Part shown: in pieces, positions 48,679 through 61,404 of the stretch
Position numbering within the stretch: the stretch's first letter is position 1
Layout: every line of letters begins with the position of its first letter
Source: Primulina eburnea
Lineage: Eukaryota > Streptophyta > Magnoliopsida > Lamiales > Gesneriaceae
Length of the DNA stretch: 64,000 nt
NCBI RefSeq assembly: GCF_022965805.1
Contig: NC_133109.1
Location: forward strand, 1,813,001-1,877,000
Reading direction: 5' to 3'
Notes under the pieces: model-generated
Told to the model about the DNA's origin: nothing
Seen by the model: the letters and a program-made list of their open reading frames with translations, nothing else
Databases searched by the model: none
Position numbers and translations under genes: made by a program

Positions 48679-49920
48679 TTGATTCAACTATATTGATTGA
48701 ATTTGCCCTCTCATCTTATCAACTATTTTTTCTGTGACTCGTATTACGCTCGTACTAGTCAATCTTGTCCTATGCTGAAATTAATACCTGAAAAGATTCA
48801 CGACATGTCAATATTGTAAATAGGGTATTGTATCATTCTGCCAGCATCATCCCTACTGTTCTGAAGGATTATTTTAATTGCATTTGGGTCCCTATCAAAT
48901 CATTAAAAATTTTCAAAGATTCTAAATACAATTTCAACTTCTTACGTCTAAATATTGAAGCCTTGTTTTGAATGTTGGAGTGTTGTTTTTTTCACATTCG
49001 ATGAATGGTGAAAATTCAAAATATTCATCGAACGTGAAATGATTTAAAATCATTTATAGGATATTAAGTTTATTTACCTTTGCATTCTAAATTATGACAC
49101 AAACTAATAATTTATTGACATTTGTATTCTAGTACGTAGCTATAATCTCCATGTTATCTCGAGTTAGAGGATTAATGATGTATAACTATAATTACAAACT
49201 ATTTTACTCAATAAATTATAATAATTTGGAAAGTCCGATGGATGGTTGGTCAATTATCCATCTTATGATCACTCATCTGCATAAATGGATATCTCCATGC
49301 TCTTAACCATGCATTAAACGTGATGTTTACATTACATATGCTAGTTTCGAGCTCGAACGACATTTATATTTGTTTTAGGTGGTTGAATCTACTACAAACA
49401 AATTTAGAATATACATTATGCGTCTAATGAATTTCACGATCCACTGGACTCGTGGACCTCATAGTGTTATAGAATATTCAAATAATTTATCTATACAGCT
49501 TGAATGAGTATATAGATAAAATTAATGTCATAATTGGATAAAGTTTATAAAATATAATTAAAATAAAAATTAATTTATATAAGAGTCAATAAAGTTCAAG
49601 TTATAAACTATTTTACTGGACATCTACTCTAATATTGAATATTGAATGTACATAAACTAAACTTGAGTGTCATAGATTACATTAATTAAGCTATATTACT
49701 TTTAAAGACAATAATAGGATATTAGCAGTGGGGAAAAACTTTTTAAAAGTTGGGATTAGTATTTCAGGTTATAAATACGGGTCTGTCCACCTTTTCCTCT
49801 CTTTCATGAATCGGCATCACTAATTATCATCTACATGAATCTTTGCAATGGTTTTATATGATACATGTTTTTTTTTAATTACGTGTCGTTATTCTTTGGT
49901 GTGCACTGTGTAAATTCCCG
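48679..49920. other. AT-rich spacer
   Basis: No gene or named repeat seen. Confidence 0.45.
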
Positions 49921-49929
49921 AACGTAACT

Positions 49930-50255
49930 AACGAAATAATATACAAATCATGTTAATCAGGTAAATCATACTGGAAAATTCATGTGCGACAAGCTCATCC
50001 GAGAAAATGTTTGTAAGAGAATCGAACTCATGACTATTGATCAATGATACATGTTTAATTTGAAACTCTTTCATTGGTAGCAACAAATATGATAACTGGG
50101 TTTTTCTTGCGTGTTTTAGGATCAAGCTTTTGGCTTGCATTCTCAATTCGGTAGCAATTATTTCTTATCCATATCCTTGCACTAAGAAAATATTTTAATT
50201 CAAATAACTTTAAAAATTCATCATGTAATGTAATAAACTCATTCAAACTCTTCCC
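49930..50255 (-). pseudogene. Copia integrase C-terminal fragment
   Basis: The minus strand reads ASQKLDPKTRK, then in shifted frames FVATNERVSN and INSHEFDSLTNIFSDELVA. This resembles the part of Copia pol between integrase and reverse transcriptase (LDPKTRKCxFLGYATNER...). Several frameshifts; no LTR next to it. Confidence 0.5.
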
Positions 50256-50287
50256 ATCAATCTGATGTATAAAAGGTTATTAAAAAA

Positions 50288-50468
50288 ACAAAAACTTGTG
50301 TGAGACGGTCTTATGGATCGTATTTTGTGAGACGGATCTCTTATTTGGATCATCCATGAAAAAGTATTACTTTTTATGCTAAGAGTATTACTTTTTATTG
50401 TGAATATCGCTAGGGTTAACCTGTCTCACAGATAAAGATTCGTGATACCGTCTACAAGAAACATACTC
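50288..50468 (+). mobile_element. 182-bp MITE family, copy 13
   Basis: Forward copy from ACAAAAACTTGTGTGAGAC to AACATACTC. The flanks share TTAAAAAA (50280-50287 and 50471-50478), but offset by two bases, so the duplication is uncertain. Confidence 0.85.
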
Positions 50469-51949
50469 TGTTAAAAAATACTCTCTTGTAGAATGTCATT
50501 TTCTTTTTGTTGCTTAATGCATCGATGTATCTATGTACTTTGCTGATGTTTATACTTTCAACAAATTTTTTTATATCATTCTATCCATAGCTCAATCCAA
50601 GCAAGAGCAATCTTTTATATACTCTCTTCCTTATGTGATATGGTTATTGTCCAAGAAACTTTCGAATATTTAATGGCAAAGCGACACTTCAATCTTTTGT
50701 TTGTTGGAGAAAATAAAAATTATAAACGGATTAAAAGTTAAGATTTCGTGAGTAACTCTAGTTTTATATTATTTATTTTTATTATTACATAAAAGGACAC
50801 TCGGAGTGATTTTTCGACTCTTTTTTATTCGTTAACTAGAAAACATAATTTTATTTGAATCATCTATACATATATACATATCATGAAAAAAAACTAATTT
50901 AGTTTACTTTTTATATATTTTAACTTGTCAAAGTTGTGTTTTTATCTTATAGCTTTGTTCTTTGTCACATTATCAAATTTGGATACCACATTGTTATTTT
51001 CAATATTATGTCAGTGTTTTTTTAGTATCATATCAACCTTCTGACAAAGTAAAATTGAAAACCAATAAAAAGATAAAGTTATAAGACTATAACACGACTT
51101 TAACGAGCTATATTACAAAAATAGAAAAAGACAACTCAAGGACTAAATTGACTATTTTAGCGTAATCTTAAATCCACTTTTCCACTAACCATTCGTTAAA
51201 CAAAAAATAATAATACATTGTAAAATCACACAAGTGTAAGTTGAAAAAATAAAAAAGAAAAATTCACACAAGTGTCCCGCATCGTTCGCTAAATGTCTGC
51301 CAAAATGGATCTGGAAATTAGGGTTTCCACGTGAGTCCATGTTCTCCTTTCATTTCATTATGCTGTTGGCCGACATTGTTCATTTCCATTTGCATCTCTT
51401 TTCATTATTTCACAACAATTAACTAACTACTTCATGCTAGCTATTTTCATGCATGAATCAATATCTTACTGTTCATGTACGTCAAGATTTTGAAAAACAT
51501 TAAATTTGAAAAGAGTTTGTAAAACGGGTCTGAAATACAAACTTATAAATTTGTATTTTTAACTTAAACGGGTTGGTTTTAGTACGAAAAACATGGTTTT
51601 TAAGATTCGGTTCTGATCAACCACGCGAAGGAATGGTTTTTCATTCGCTCCTAAATTTTATGCAACCTGATTTGAATCGGCGAACGACACGGGACAAGTG
51701 GATACTATATGCCACAGGTAAGTCATAGGTGTATATCATTATCAAGAGACAAAATTTGGAGAGGAGATGATTCTTGAAATTTCGGGAGAGAAATTTGAAT
51801 CTCTTCTTGTCATAAAACGACTCTCGATGATGGATAGTTCGACTCAGACGAGATCCTTGATGCGATGAGGCCCATGGGCCTCGATGGCTAATTAAATGTG
51901 GGCCTGTAACTCAGATCGTAGTTGTGCCTAGTTCTAAAGAGTTTCCTGG
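50469..51949. other. AT-rich spacer
   Basis: No coding potential or recognised repeat; shows only short A- and T-rich runs. Confidence 0.45.
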
Positions 51950-52330
51950 GCCTCAAAATTTGGGTTCTGTGATAAAAACAAACTAAGTTGCATTCCATGT
52001 AGGTTATGGTTGAGCGCAGGGTTGGCTCGATCTAATTCAATATCCATGAAACTAACATGGAATGAATCGATTGTCCACCAATCCTCTAGTTCCACAGAGT
52101 CATCAGAAGTCGATGAAACCGAACTTTTTCTTGGCCCGTAATGTCGTCTTCATAGCTTGCGCCCATTCATCATAGTTCTCACCCTTTAGTTGAACATGTA
52201 TGATATATATGTTTCCTGGGTTGTCGCTGACAGAAAAGTAAAACGGAGATGTGAACTTCGAAGACACGTCTCCTCCTTCCTTCTTTTTTTATCTTCATCT
52301 TTTACAGCCATGTTTATGGCTCTGATACCA
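51950..52330 (-). pseudogene. Copia primer-binding site and gag fragment
   Basis: At 52330-52319 the minus strand reads TGGTATCAGAGC, the initiator-Met-tRNA primer-binding site. It directly follows an LTR end TTGTTTCA that lies to the right (52331 onward). Downstream a gag start is seen: SPFYFSVSDNPGNIYIIHVQ then LKGENYDEWAQAMKTTLRAK and KKFGFID, matching the Copia gag N-terminal motif (SDNPG ... L.G.NY..W..AM...L.AK.K..FID). It is broken by a stop after GFIDF. The rest of the element is missing. Confidence 0.75.
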
Positions 52331-52916
52331 TGAAACAAGAATATTTTGGATGAGAAAAGTGTACTCTTCGTTCATAATATTACATGCTAATATACATCCT
52401 AATACAAATATCTTATTTATTGTTTGTTTATTTATTTGTTTTGTGCAAGTTTCTGAAAATAGTGCTCCATTTGTCCAGAAAAGTAATACAAGTTTGTAAC
52501 AAATGTTTATTGATTTGATTTCTGATGCTTTGAGAAGAGTAAGCTCAATATTCTATAGCAAACACAAAACGAAAATTATGTTTTTTTCAAGGAATATAAG
52601 TGTCTATTTGAGTATAAATAAAATCAATCATAAAAAAACACTATACAAGAATGTCTCCATTGTCCCTAATATTAAATATTTCTTTGTCTGACTATCAAAC
52701 GTTGGATTGTTACGCTTTGTTTTTCTGACCGAGAGAATATCTCAGAGATGGCACGTCAACAGGATTAATCATTCCAACGTACGTACGTTGAAAATCAGAG
52801 CAAATTAATGTAAACAATAAAACAAATAATGCCGAGTGTGTTTCTCTGTCTTATTCTTTCTGTTGTAGTAATTTTCTGTACATTATTTCTCGATCTTCCT
52901 CGCTATGCATCATCAT
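52331..52916. other. Copia LTR remnant and 3' flank of the MYB gene
   Basis: The LTR starting with TGAAACAAGAATATTTTGG at 52331 fades into unrecognised AT-rich DNA. The last part is probably the 3' untranslated region of the MYB gene. Confidence 0.4.
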
Positions 52917-54487
52917 TTACATGTAAATATCATCACAAAACAAGCCAAATTCGCCAGTAAAAGTATTGATCAAACCACTTTCTGAGATCTGATCCTCGAA
53001 ACCGAATGTCAGTTGTGATTGAATATTCATGTGATCATCAACCGAAATGCTGTTGGATTGCATTTCGAATTGCCCTTCATTCAGAAGAAAACCATGAACC
53101 AAACCGTCGTAGAAATTCGGATTATCATATTGATCAATGTTATTCTTGAAATCCACTTCGCTGCACGAGTTCACCGGGTGATCCTGGCCATGAAACTGGT
53201 CTAAAGCTAGCCACTCGGTGAAAAGAACTTTTGGTAAATTGCTTTTTTGGACTCCCCACGAGTGGTCTGTTTCTACTATCTGCCCTTCCTTGTTTTCAAA
53301 CGATTCAGCGATAGAGTTTTGGGAGATTGACTCGAAGGGAGGCAATGTTTCTAGTTTTAAAGGTTGGTTATTCGCGCATTCGTCTTTGATCCGAGCTTCG
53401 GTTTCAGCCTCTTTCGCCACCCTTTTCTTCAGATAAGAATGCCAGTGGTTCTTTATCTCGTTATCAGTTCTTCCAGGCAAATGACGTGCTATCTGTGACC
53501 ACCTGAATTATATCAATAGTATTAAAAATCCACCAGGAGAACGTGTATCCATTGCTTCATACATTAATGCTGTATGTATAGATATACATACACATAGATA
53601 TATATAATTTAATCTTCTGTATAATTGATCGAAAGGACTCAGTTTCTTACTTGTTGCCTAGTATTTGATGAAGGGCCATGATTGTCTCCTCTTCCTGCAT
53701 GCTAAACATTCCTCTCTTTAGTCCCGGCCTTAAATAATTAATCCATCTTAACCTGCAGCTCTTCCCATTCCTCTGCAAACCTGCGATCATGTAAAACGAT
53801 GATGTTACAGAATACTCGCCAGGAGCCTCGGCCTGCTGGCTTAATCTACTCAATTGAGCAAGGGATCGACCGTGTCGATTAACGACTACAAAGTCAACCA
53901 TAATGCTGATTTCTATCCTATAAATTAAGATGTCTAGATGGTTATACTGTCAACCTTCATCCTTATAACACAGTATTATTAAATCATATTCACCTAGGAA
54001 CATATATTTCTAATGTTGTTTGACTTCTGGCAGCAAACTCACTGGTTCAAATATTATTCTATGTATATATATATATATTTACTGCCTTAAAGAATTAACA
54101 AATTCTGATGAAGTGTGTTAGGACCTTCAACATGTAGGTTTGTCCTAGTTTTATTACATCATCTTACATATGATGTCATGATGAACAATAAGACGACTCA
54201 ATTGATCACGTTTATCTTCGAATTCTTTACATACAGCTTAAATGGAATGTCGATGGAAAACGACGACGACCTAAAGATTCGAGGTGCATGTGAGCATGAT
54301 CTTATGTTTATATACAAGTATGATACTAGCACGAAATTTATAACTTACCGGCATTTATAGGAACCGAGCTCCAACAACCATGGCCATACATCATGATGTA
54401 GTTTTTTAGCTTCTGATCTTCGTCCGGCGACCATAGTCCCTTTCTGTGCTTCTTCTTTGGCTTATGATCTAATGGCTTGCAACCCAT
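52917..54487 (-). CDS. R2R3-MYB transcription factor, LAF1/MYB18-MYB19-MYB45 group
   Basis: Three exons: 54487-54349, 53780-53651 and 53502-52917; the introns sit at the two standard R2R3-MYB positions. 284 residues. R2 is at about residues 16-65 ([38 protein letters not shown]), with its three Trp residues. R3 is at about 68-116 ([49 protein letters not shown]), with the usual Phe in place of the first Trp. The bHLH-binding signature of R3 is absent. The C-terminal half has [11 protein letters not shown], like the LFFSEWL motif of LAF1 and its relatives. LAF1 promotes phytochrome A signalling; the target genes of this protein are unknown. The ortholog of Arabidopsis MYB19 (At5g52260) is suggested by synteny. 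Confidence 0.92.
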
Positions 54488-54876
54488 TCTTGAACAAGCT
54501 AAGTAGGATTCAAATTATGTAACTGTTTCTTCCCTGATGTTTTTGAGTTGTTTAGTGTAATATATTTGTACAAGGAATGGAGGTTTGTGGAGAATGAGGT
54601 TTTGTTGTGAAGTTGGGAATCTTGGTACTTGGAAATTTAAAGGATGGAATTAGTAAGGAAAGTTGTTGTTTTTTTTTTTAAAAAAAAAAAGACTGGGAAA
54701 ATATGGCATTACCTACTTCTTTGATTAATTAGAAATTATATTAAAAAAGTTATAATCCAATTTTTTAATATATTGTCGGTATACTCATTGTTGATTTTAT
54801 AATAAATGTATTTCACATTATCGAAGAGTAAACACAATCAAATTAATGGATTGACTAGTAAAAAGTTTTTGAACAA

Positions 54877-55099
54877 GAGTGAGTGTCATGTGAGACCGTC
54901 TCGATATTTGAATCTGTGTGACGGGTCAACTCTACCGATATTCACAATAAAAAATAATACACTTAGTATAAAAAGTAATATTTTTTCATGGATGACCCAA
55001 ATAAGAACGTATTTGTGAGACAGATATCTTATAGTAATCCACGAGTTGACCTGTCTCACAGATTAAGATGTGTGAGACGATCTCACATGAGACTCACTC
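54877..55099. mobile_element. Inverted double form of the 182-bp MITE
   Basis: The left part (54877 to ~55012) is the reverse orientation up to the family core. The right part (~55013-55099) is the forward end (GTTGACCTGTCTCACAG, then GACGATCTCACATGAGACTC). So both outer ends are the same MITE end, in inverted arrangement, joined near GACCCAAATAAGA/ACGTATTTGTGAGAC. No target duplication was recognised. Confidence 0.8.
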
Positions 55100-57119
55100 A
55101 AAAATGTTTGTCCATCTATAGAATAGTTGTTATGTTATCCATATATACTGTTATTCAATTTAATAAGTGATTTTATCTCATTTATTTAATAACGAAAGCT
55201 TATGATGATTCATAAAAGGTTACAATTGACTCATATAATAATCTAGGTTAATCGTTTTCGTACAACAAATATAGATACGAATAATTATATAGAAACTAAC
55301 AAAAAAAAAAGCATTTCCCTAATTCCCCGCCAATATTAATTTCAAGCCAAACCAAATAGAATTGAAGGATTTAACAAAGGGACATAATTAATTAAGATTT
55401 TAAGTTTATATCGACGAATGGTTTACGTGTGATGTCTTCGTCTTTAAAGTTCGGTTTGGTCATTAGTAATAGTTTTCTTGGCGTGTCGAATCTTCATATA
55501 TTGTCAATTTTTGACAAAATCCAATAATTAGCAATCATTTTTATTAAAAAAAAAATAAGAAGTTTGGTTATTTTATAATTAACCAAAAAACTAATAATTA
55601 ACATGTCGATAGTGCGATTATATTGTATTTTTATTTGGGCAAATTATGCTTAAAACTTAATCATTTATTCATTACCCGAAGTCTTCGAAATATGGAGACA
55701 CAAGTAACCTCATGGAAAACACTTTGTCTTTATTGAAAAAAACACTAAACATGTTTATTAGGTTGGGTATGAACATTACAATGCACATAAGATTAAGTGT
55801 GTGTCTGTCAATGTGGAAAATTATGTTTTGTAAGTCGACTATGTTGTCAGATTTCATTCTTACTTCGTCACAGTTTTGGTTCTTTTTTTATATGTGACAC
55901 AGATGTGGAGCTCATGTAACATCGATATGGTACTGAAACGTGCAGTGTCACGTCAATATTTTTATGAAAAAGAACTGAAATTGCAGAAAAGTGAAATATA
56001 TGAGAATAAAACTGAAATTTTCTAATTAGTAATTAATTAGAAAATATATTGGACTCAGCTGTGCTGCTCCCTGCCGAAGGTCATATAAAATATATATTAT
56101 AGTTTGTAATATCTGTAAAATCGAGTAAAAAAATATTTGCGCCAAAAAATTCTGAATAATGATTAATAAATAATGATTTGGTATGTATTTAAAAGTCAAG
56201 TGGAATTTTCTTGTACCGTAGATGTCTTCAATTATTAAAATTCGGAAAGTCAATGACGCATAAAATATGTTAATTAATTATATTAAAAAAAATTAGATTT
56301 GTTTGGTTTGATAATCGATTAAAGAAATAATATTTAAATTACTAATAGCGTTTTTAGATGTAATAATGGTTTTTGCTGAATAAAACGATCAAATCATGAC
56401 GTTTAAGCTGTTGTACGGTTCAAAATATTTGAGTCACGCCATTACAGCAAGTGTTAGGTTTTACAATTGGTATCAGGAGCTAAGGTCATGAGTTCGATTA
56501 TCATTGATTGCAAGAAATACAATTATTGAGAAAGAGATTATTAAAGTGCAATAATTATTCCTGCTGGATAGATCGATTGAACCATGGCGTTTGAGTTGTT
56601 ATACTGTTTCAATTATTTGAGTTGCACCATTGTCACCAAAAATAACTTTCAGCAAAACGACAACCACTCGATTCTACATTTTTTTTCCATATAATTAATA
56701 TGAAGTCAAGTTGATGTATTTTTTTTTCTCCAAATCTTTGTGTTTAATAATAACAACCTGTGTTTGTTTTTTTTAAGAGGATAAAAAAAAAGAATCATTT
56801 TTAAAAAAACATTGACCACCCAAAATAAATTTTCTTTCTATATGCATATATGGTACAGCACATAATAATTTTATAGAAAAAAAAAATAAATTATACACAT
56901 CTCCGGACCTGAACAAAGATAATTTTTTAAAAATTCTTCCATTTCATACTTGTAATAAGTAATGAAGTCAGATATTTGAGTTAGGTACAGAAAACTAAGA
57001 TTTAATCGCCATTAAATCAACATTTTAGTTTCGTTCGTAACCTTAATTTCAAAAATTAGTTAGCTTTAAATCATGTTTTACTCTGCAATTCATTAAATTA
57101 ATTTCCATTTTTTTTTTTT
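55100..57119. other. About 2 kb AT-rich spacer
   Basis: No gene. A stretch at 56455-56510 (TTGGTATCAGGAGCTAAGGT) resembles retroelement primer-binding regions, but nothing around it confirms an element. Confidence 0.45.
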
Positions 57120-57532
57120 GCAAAAACTTGTGTGAGACGGTCTATAGGATCATATTTTGTGAGACAGATCTCTTATTTGAGTCATCTATGAAAAAATATT
57201 ACTTTTTATGCTAAGAGTATTACTTTTTATTATGAATATTGGTATGGTTGATGTGGGGACCCGGACGCTGATCTGTCTTATTAATCATCTTTGGGATTTA
57301 ATTATCAATTAAGATAAAACAGGGTCTAAAAATTTTTCTTTTTAAAATGTAACTGCGGAAGGTAATGGAATCTAAACAATATACATCTCTGTATAAAAAC
57401 TACAGTTCAGTAGAAAAGCACAATACTGTACAACCTAAGTCTAAGGTTCAATTACTAAATTCAAGTAATAAACTAAGTCTGCTACAAGTCCGGAATCACC
57501 ACGCTAACTCGTCTTCTCTCATCGTCATCTCG

Positions 57533-57612
57533 ACCCTGATCCAGCCCCACCTGTTGTCATGCACACATACAAAACAAGACAACAGCCGGATAACTCCGGT
57601 GAGAATAAATCC
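57533..57612 (-). repeat. 80-bp block identical in two different LTRs
   Basis: Matches 60450-60529 base for base. It holds an 8-bp inverted repeat CTGTTGTC/GACAACAG spaced by 19 bases, and the hairpin CCGGATAACTCCGG. It lies about 280-360 bp from the LTR 3' end in element direction, so probably in R/U5. Confidence 0.9.
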
Positions 57613-59064
57613 CAGTATAAAACATGGTAAGCATGTATATAAACAAACTAAATCATAAAACATGCTATCATGTATAGAAACAATCTATTTCATAGTCTAT
57701 GAAATTAATCAAATAAGCATGCAACTCAATTCAGATAAACATGCATATAAACAATCTTAATCATAAAACATGCTAACCCAACTGAAAGCAGTAATGATGG
57801 GTCCCAAGATCTAGGAGCCACATCCATATAAGCATGCAGTTCTAATCAAATCATGTCTAGACTTAACTCGATCTATAACTCTAGGGATCCCGTTGTGAAT
57901 AAGACGTCACTGTCTGTCACCTACCCTACCAATCGAGGTGCTGTACGTCTTATTCCTAGACTTCGGCCTGATCTGTATCCGCATCTACAATAGGGGCGGT
58001 GATCTTCCCCTAAGCTGTGATATCGCCGAACATCTAGAAGTCTGCCTGATCTCCAGACTGTCCTATCTTAATGCATGAATACACAATCTGTAAACAAACA
58101 TAATCATTCTAATGCAATGCCACAAGATCTATAAACAAAGCATAGCAAGATTTGTATACAAGTTCTATAAACAAATCTATAAACAATCATATCAAAACAT
58201 AAATAATAGTCTAGTATGTGATTTGTTTGGGAAACTCAAATGAGATCTGATTTGAGTTATATCTTCCCAGATATCACATGAATTATACATTTGTCGTCCC
58301 GGTCTGACGAAGACGATGACCTGTATCCAACTCTGTCCATCTCGAATCTGAAATGACAATATCGAATACTCTGTATCAATGAATAACTCAATACATAATC
58401 TGTTCTGACCAATACTCAAATCAGTATACAATCTGATCAATATCTGAACAAGATACAATCTAATTCATGTCATCGACATTACAATACAATCTGAATAATT
58501 ACAGAGTCTGATCAATCTCAATCAATACTGAATCTGATCAATATCAATCAACTGATGTTTCGACGGTATAATAATACAAGTCTGAATAACCCCGTCAATC
58601 TGAACATCACAAATATAATACTGAACTCATAATCTGTGCCCACATAATTCATACTCTGAATATTAACACAATTCTGATATAAAATCTCAGTCAATATCTT
58701 TCAAAAATCATAACAATTACAGGAACAATCTGTTCTTTAATCTGACTTCAATTCTACAATATCTACGGTAGCAGAAACACCATATCTGAATCATATTCAA
58801 TTCTGACGATATCATATTTTCAAAACATCTCAAAACTTAATAAAACTTACGTCCAAATGAAGTCTGCGTTGCTAGGAACTCAATACCGTAATCGGATTCA
58901 AAAACAGACGGACGGATTGTCAAAATCTTCAATCAAACTCAAGAGCTTCCCTCGGTTTCCCTCTGAATTTCCCCAAGAATTCTTGCATGTATATATATAT
59001 ATATATACACACGAACATGCAATAGGCCAAGTGGCTCGCCTTTCAAGCTACACGTTACTCGCTA

Positions 59065-59230
59065 GGGCGGACAAAAGTTTCCGCTCGGGCGAGTAACTCT
59101 CGGCCCTCGCCCATTCCAGCAGCCTCGCTCGGGCGGTCAAAAACATCCGCCCTGGCGAGTGACTCTCGGCCCTCTTCTCCTAGGCACTCTCGCTCGGGCG
59201 GTCAAAAACGTCCGCCCGGGCGAGTCACTT
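59065..59230. repeat. Array of CTCGCNCGGGCGG hairpin units
   Basis: Three units of CTCGC-CGGGCGG, a loop like TCAAAAACGT, then CCGCCCGGGCGAG, about 60 bp apart. The third (about 59190-59226) pairs best. They lie next to the TATA region of the solo LTR. Confidence 0.88.
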
Positions 59231-59725
59231 TCGCCCAACACTATTATTATCTCATTTTGATCTTAAAATAACCTGGTTATAATCATGTCTACTCAAAATC
59301 AATAATCTCAAACTAACATGTTGAGATGTTAGGTCGAACATCTCGGTGTAAAATACACCACGCCCGGCTTCGTCATTTGAGTTCCTATAACCTTAATTAT
59401 GTCAATTAATCAACATCTGATTACCGTAATTAAATCTCGGGCATTACAGTTGACCTGTATCATAGATAAAGATTTGTGAGATCGTCTCACAAGAGACATA
59501 CTCGCCCATTTTTTTATATCATTGCACGAGTAGAACAAGTTTACTTAATTCTGTAGCTAAACTTATCTTCTTTTTTTATGATTTAAACCTTAACCAAATC
59601 AAAAATTAACTTATTCAAACAAATCTGAAAGGATTACTGAAAAAGTCTCACGTGTCCTTTTGGAAAACAAAAATGTGTCAATTGTAAGTATTAAACGATT
59701 TACCAATGTTTAATATTATTTTTAT

Positions 59726-59907
59726 GACAAAAACTTGTGTGAGACGGTCTCACGGGTCGTATTTTGTGAGACGGATCTTTATTTGGATAATCCATGAAAA
59801 GGTATTACTTTTTATGCTAAGAGTATTACTTTTTATTGTGAATATGGGTACGGTTGACCCGTCTCACGGATTGTGATCCGTGAGACGGTCTCACATGAGA
59901 CCTACTC
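59726..59907 (+). mobile_element. 182-bp MITE family, copy 16
   Basis: Forward copy of 182 bp with a perfect 9-bp duplication tatttttat (59717-59725 and 59908-59916). Confidence 0.93.
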
Positions 59908-60449
59908 TATTTTTATATGCAACTTTATTGAATGTAATGATATATTTTATATAATTTTTTTAACTTGTCTTCGGGGGCGGGTTAGGGTGGACTTTAGCCA
60001 TTAACCTTAATTTATATACATGGATAACTTTTAAATAATCTAGCATTTTTTTAGAATATAAAACAGGAATGTGGTTATTTTAATTTATATATTTATCCAA
60101 TATAGTTTTATACTTTGTATGTAGGATGTAACCGAGCCGAGCCGAGCCGAGCCGAGCCGAGCTGTGGGGACCCGAACTTAATTCAATTTTTAATCACTTT
60201 CTAGGAATAATTAATCAATTAAAATAAACAGGGTCTAAATTTTTTTTTTTTTTTTTTAAATACTAGAGTACGCAGCATATGAAATAAGTCTTATCTCATT
60301 TACAAGATCACTATCCAGATCTAAATACAAGTCCTGTACAAATATAAATCATAATATTTACTGTTTCTTCACTACAGCTCAGGTGATGTAACAGATATAC
60401 TCCTAAGTCCGGATCTCCACGCTAACTGTCTTCTCTCATCCTCTTCTTG

Positions 60450-60529
60450 ACCCTGATCCAGCCCCACCTGTTGTCATGCACACATACAAAACAAGACAAC
60501 AGCCGGATAACTCCGGTGAGAATAAATCC
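60450..60529 (-). repeat. 80-bp block identical in two different LTRs (second copy)
   Basis: Identical to 57533-57612, while the surrounding LTR sequence differs strongly in length and sequence. Confidence 0.9.
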
Positions 60530-61289
60530 TAGTATAAACAATGTATACATGCAATCATATAAAAACATATATAAAAGCATATAATAAATATTCATAACAT
60601 GTATCAAATCAGAAACATAAATCAATATCAAGCAAGGAATCATACTCAGACTCAAACTCGACTCAAACCTCACTCGAGTTGTGCAATCCCGACAAAACAT
60701 TAATTTATACATTTCACTCTGTTACTCTGACTCTGTCGAAGTCTCGAACTCAAAGCCTGTCAATATTCAATCTGACAATAACAATATCGAGGGTACGGTA
60801 TCAATACATCACTCAATCAATATTGGATATAATCAGAATTTAATCAAATTCTGTTTCAACAACATAACGTTATATTTCCAATATACCCGGCACTACCATA
60901 TCAGTCAGATATCAATCCCAACACCTCATACTCGATAATACTTCAATCTTGATATCAATTCTCAATCAACTCAACTCTAAAAATCATAACAATTCCATAT
61001 GGTATTTGTTCTTCAGTCCGGTTTCAATTATACGATGTTTAACATGACAAGAACATCATATATGAATCATATCAGATTCTGACAATATCATAATTTCAGA
61101 ATATATCCAAACGTAGCAAAACTTACGTCCAGTTGTAGCCTACGTCGATAGAAACTCAATACCGAAATCGGATTCAAAATCGGACGGCGGATTTCTCACA
61201 AAAGGCGTAAGGATTTTTCGTAACTTTCCTCGGCCCTTTCTCGATTCTTCGTTCTGATTCTTGCTCCTGAACAATTCAATGTACATATA

Positions 61290-61368
<79 letters not shown>

Positions 61369-61371
61369 TAC
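61290..61371. repeat. (TA)n(CA)n microsatellite
   Basis: About 28 TA units followed by about 10 CA units; in the TATA region of the LTR. Confidence 0.92.
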
Positions 61372-61404
61372 ACGTACATGCAAGAGGACGAGTGGCTCAT
61401 CCCA

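Larger units (their letters stand above)
57252..59448 (-). mobile_element. Gypsy-type (chromovirus-like) solo LTR
   Basis: Read minus, it starts TGTAATGCCCGAGATTTAAT (59448) and ends CGGGTCCCCACA (57252), 2,197 bp. The 5-bp duplication gttga is perfect (57247-57251 and 59449-59453). A (TA)n TATA region at about 58987-59008 is preceded, in element direction, by three GC-rich hairpins (59065-59230). An 80-bp block at 57533-57612 is identical to one in the LTR at 60163-61775. No pol. Confidence 0.92.
57120..59503 (+). mobile_element. 182-bp MITE family copy split by a solo LTR
   Basis: The left part 57120-57251 and right part 59454-59503 form one MITE copy when the solo LTR 57252-59448 and one duplicated gttga are set aside (...GGTATGGTTGA / CCTGTATCATAG...). 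The family structure is therefore complete, and the LTR insertion is younger than the MITE. Confidence 0.9.

Noticed and set aside
56455..56510. TTGGTATCAGGAGCTAAGG as a retroelement primer-binding site
   Set aside because: No LTR end stands beside it and no gag follows; unlike the clear case at 52319-52330.
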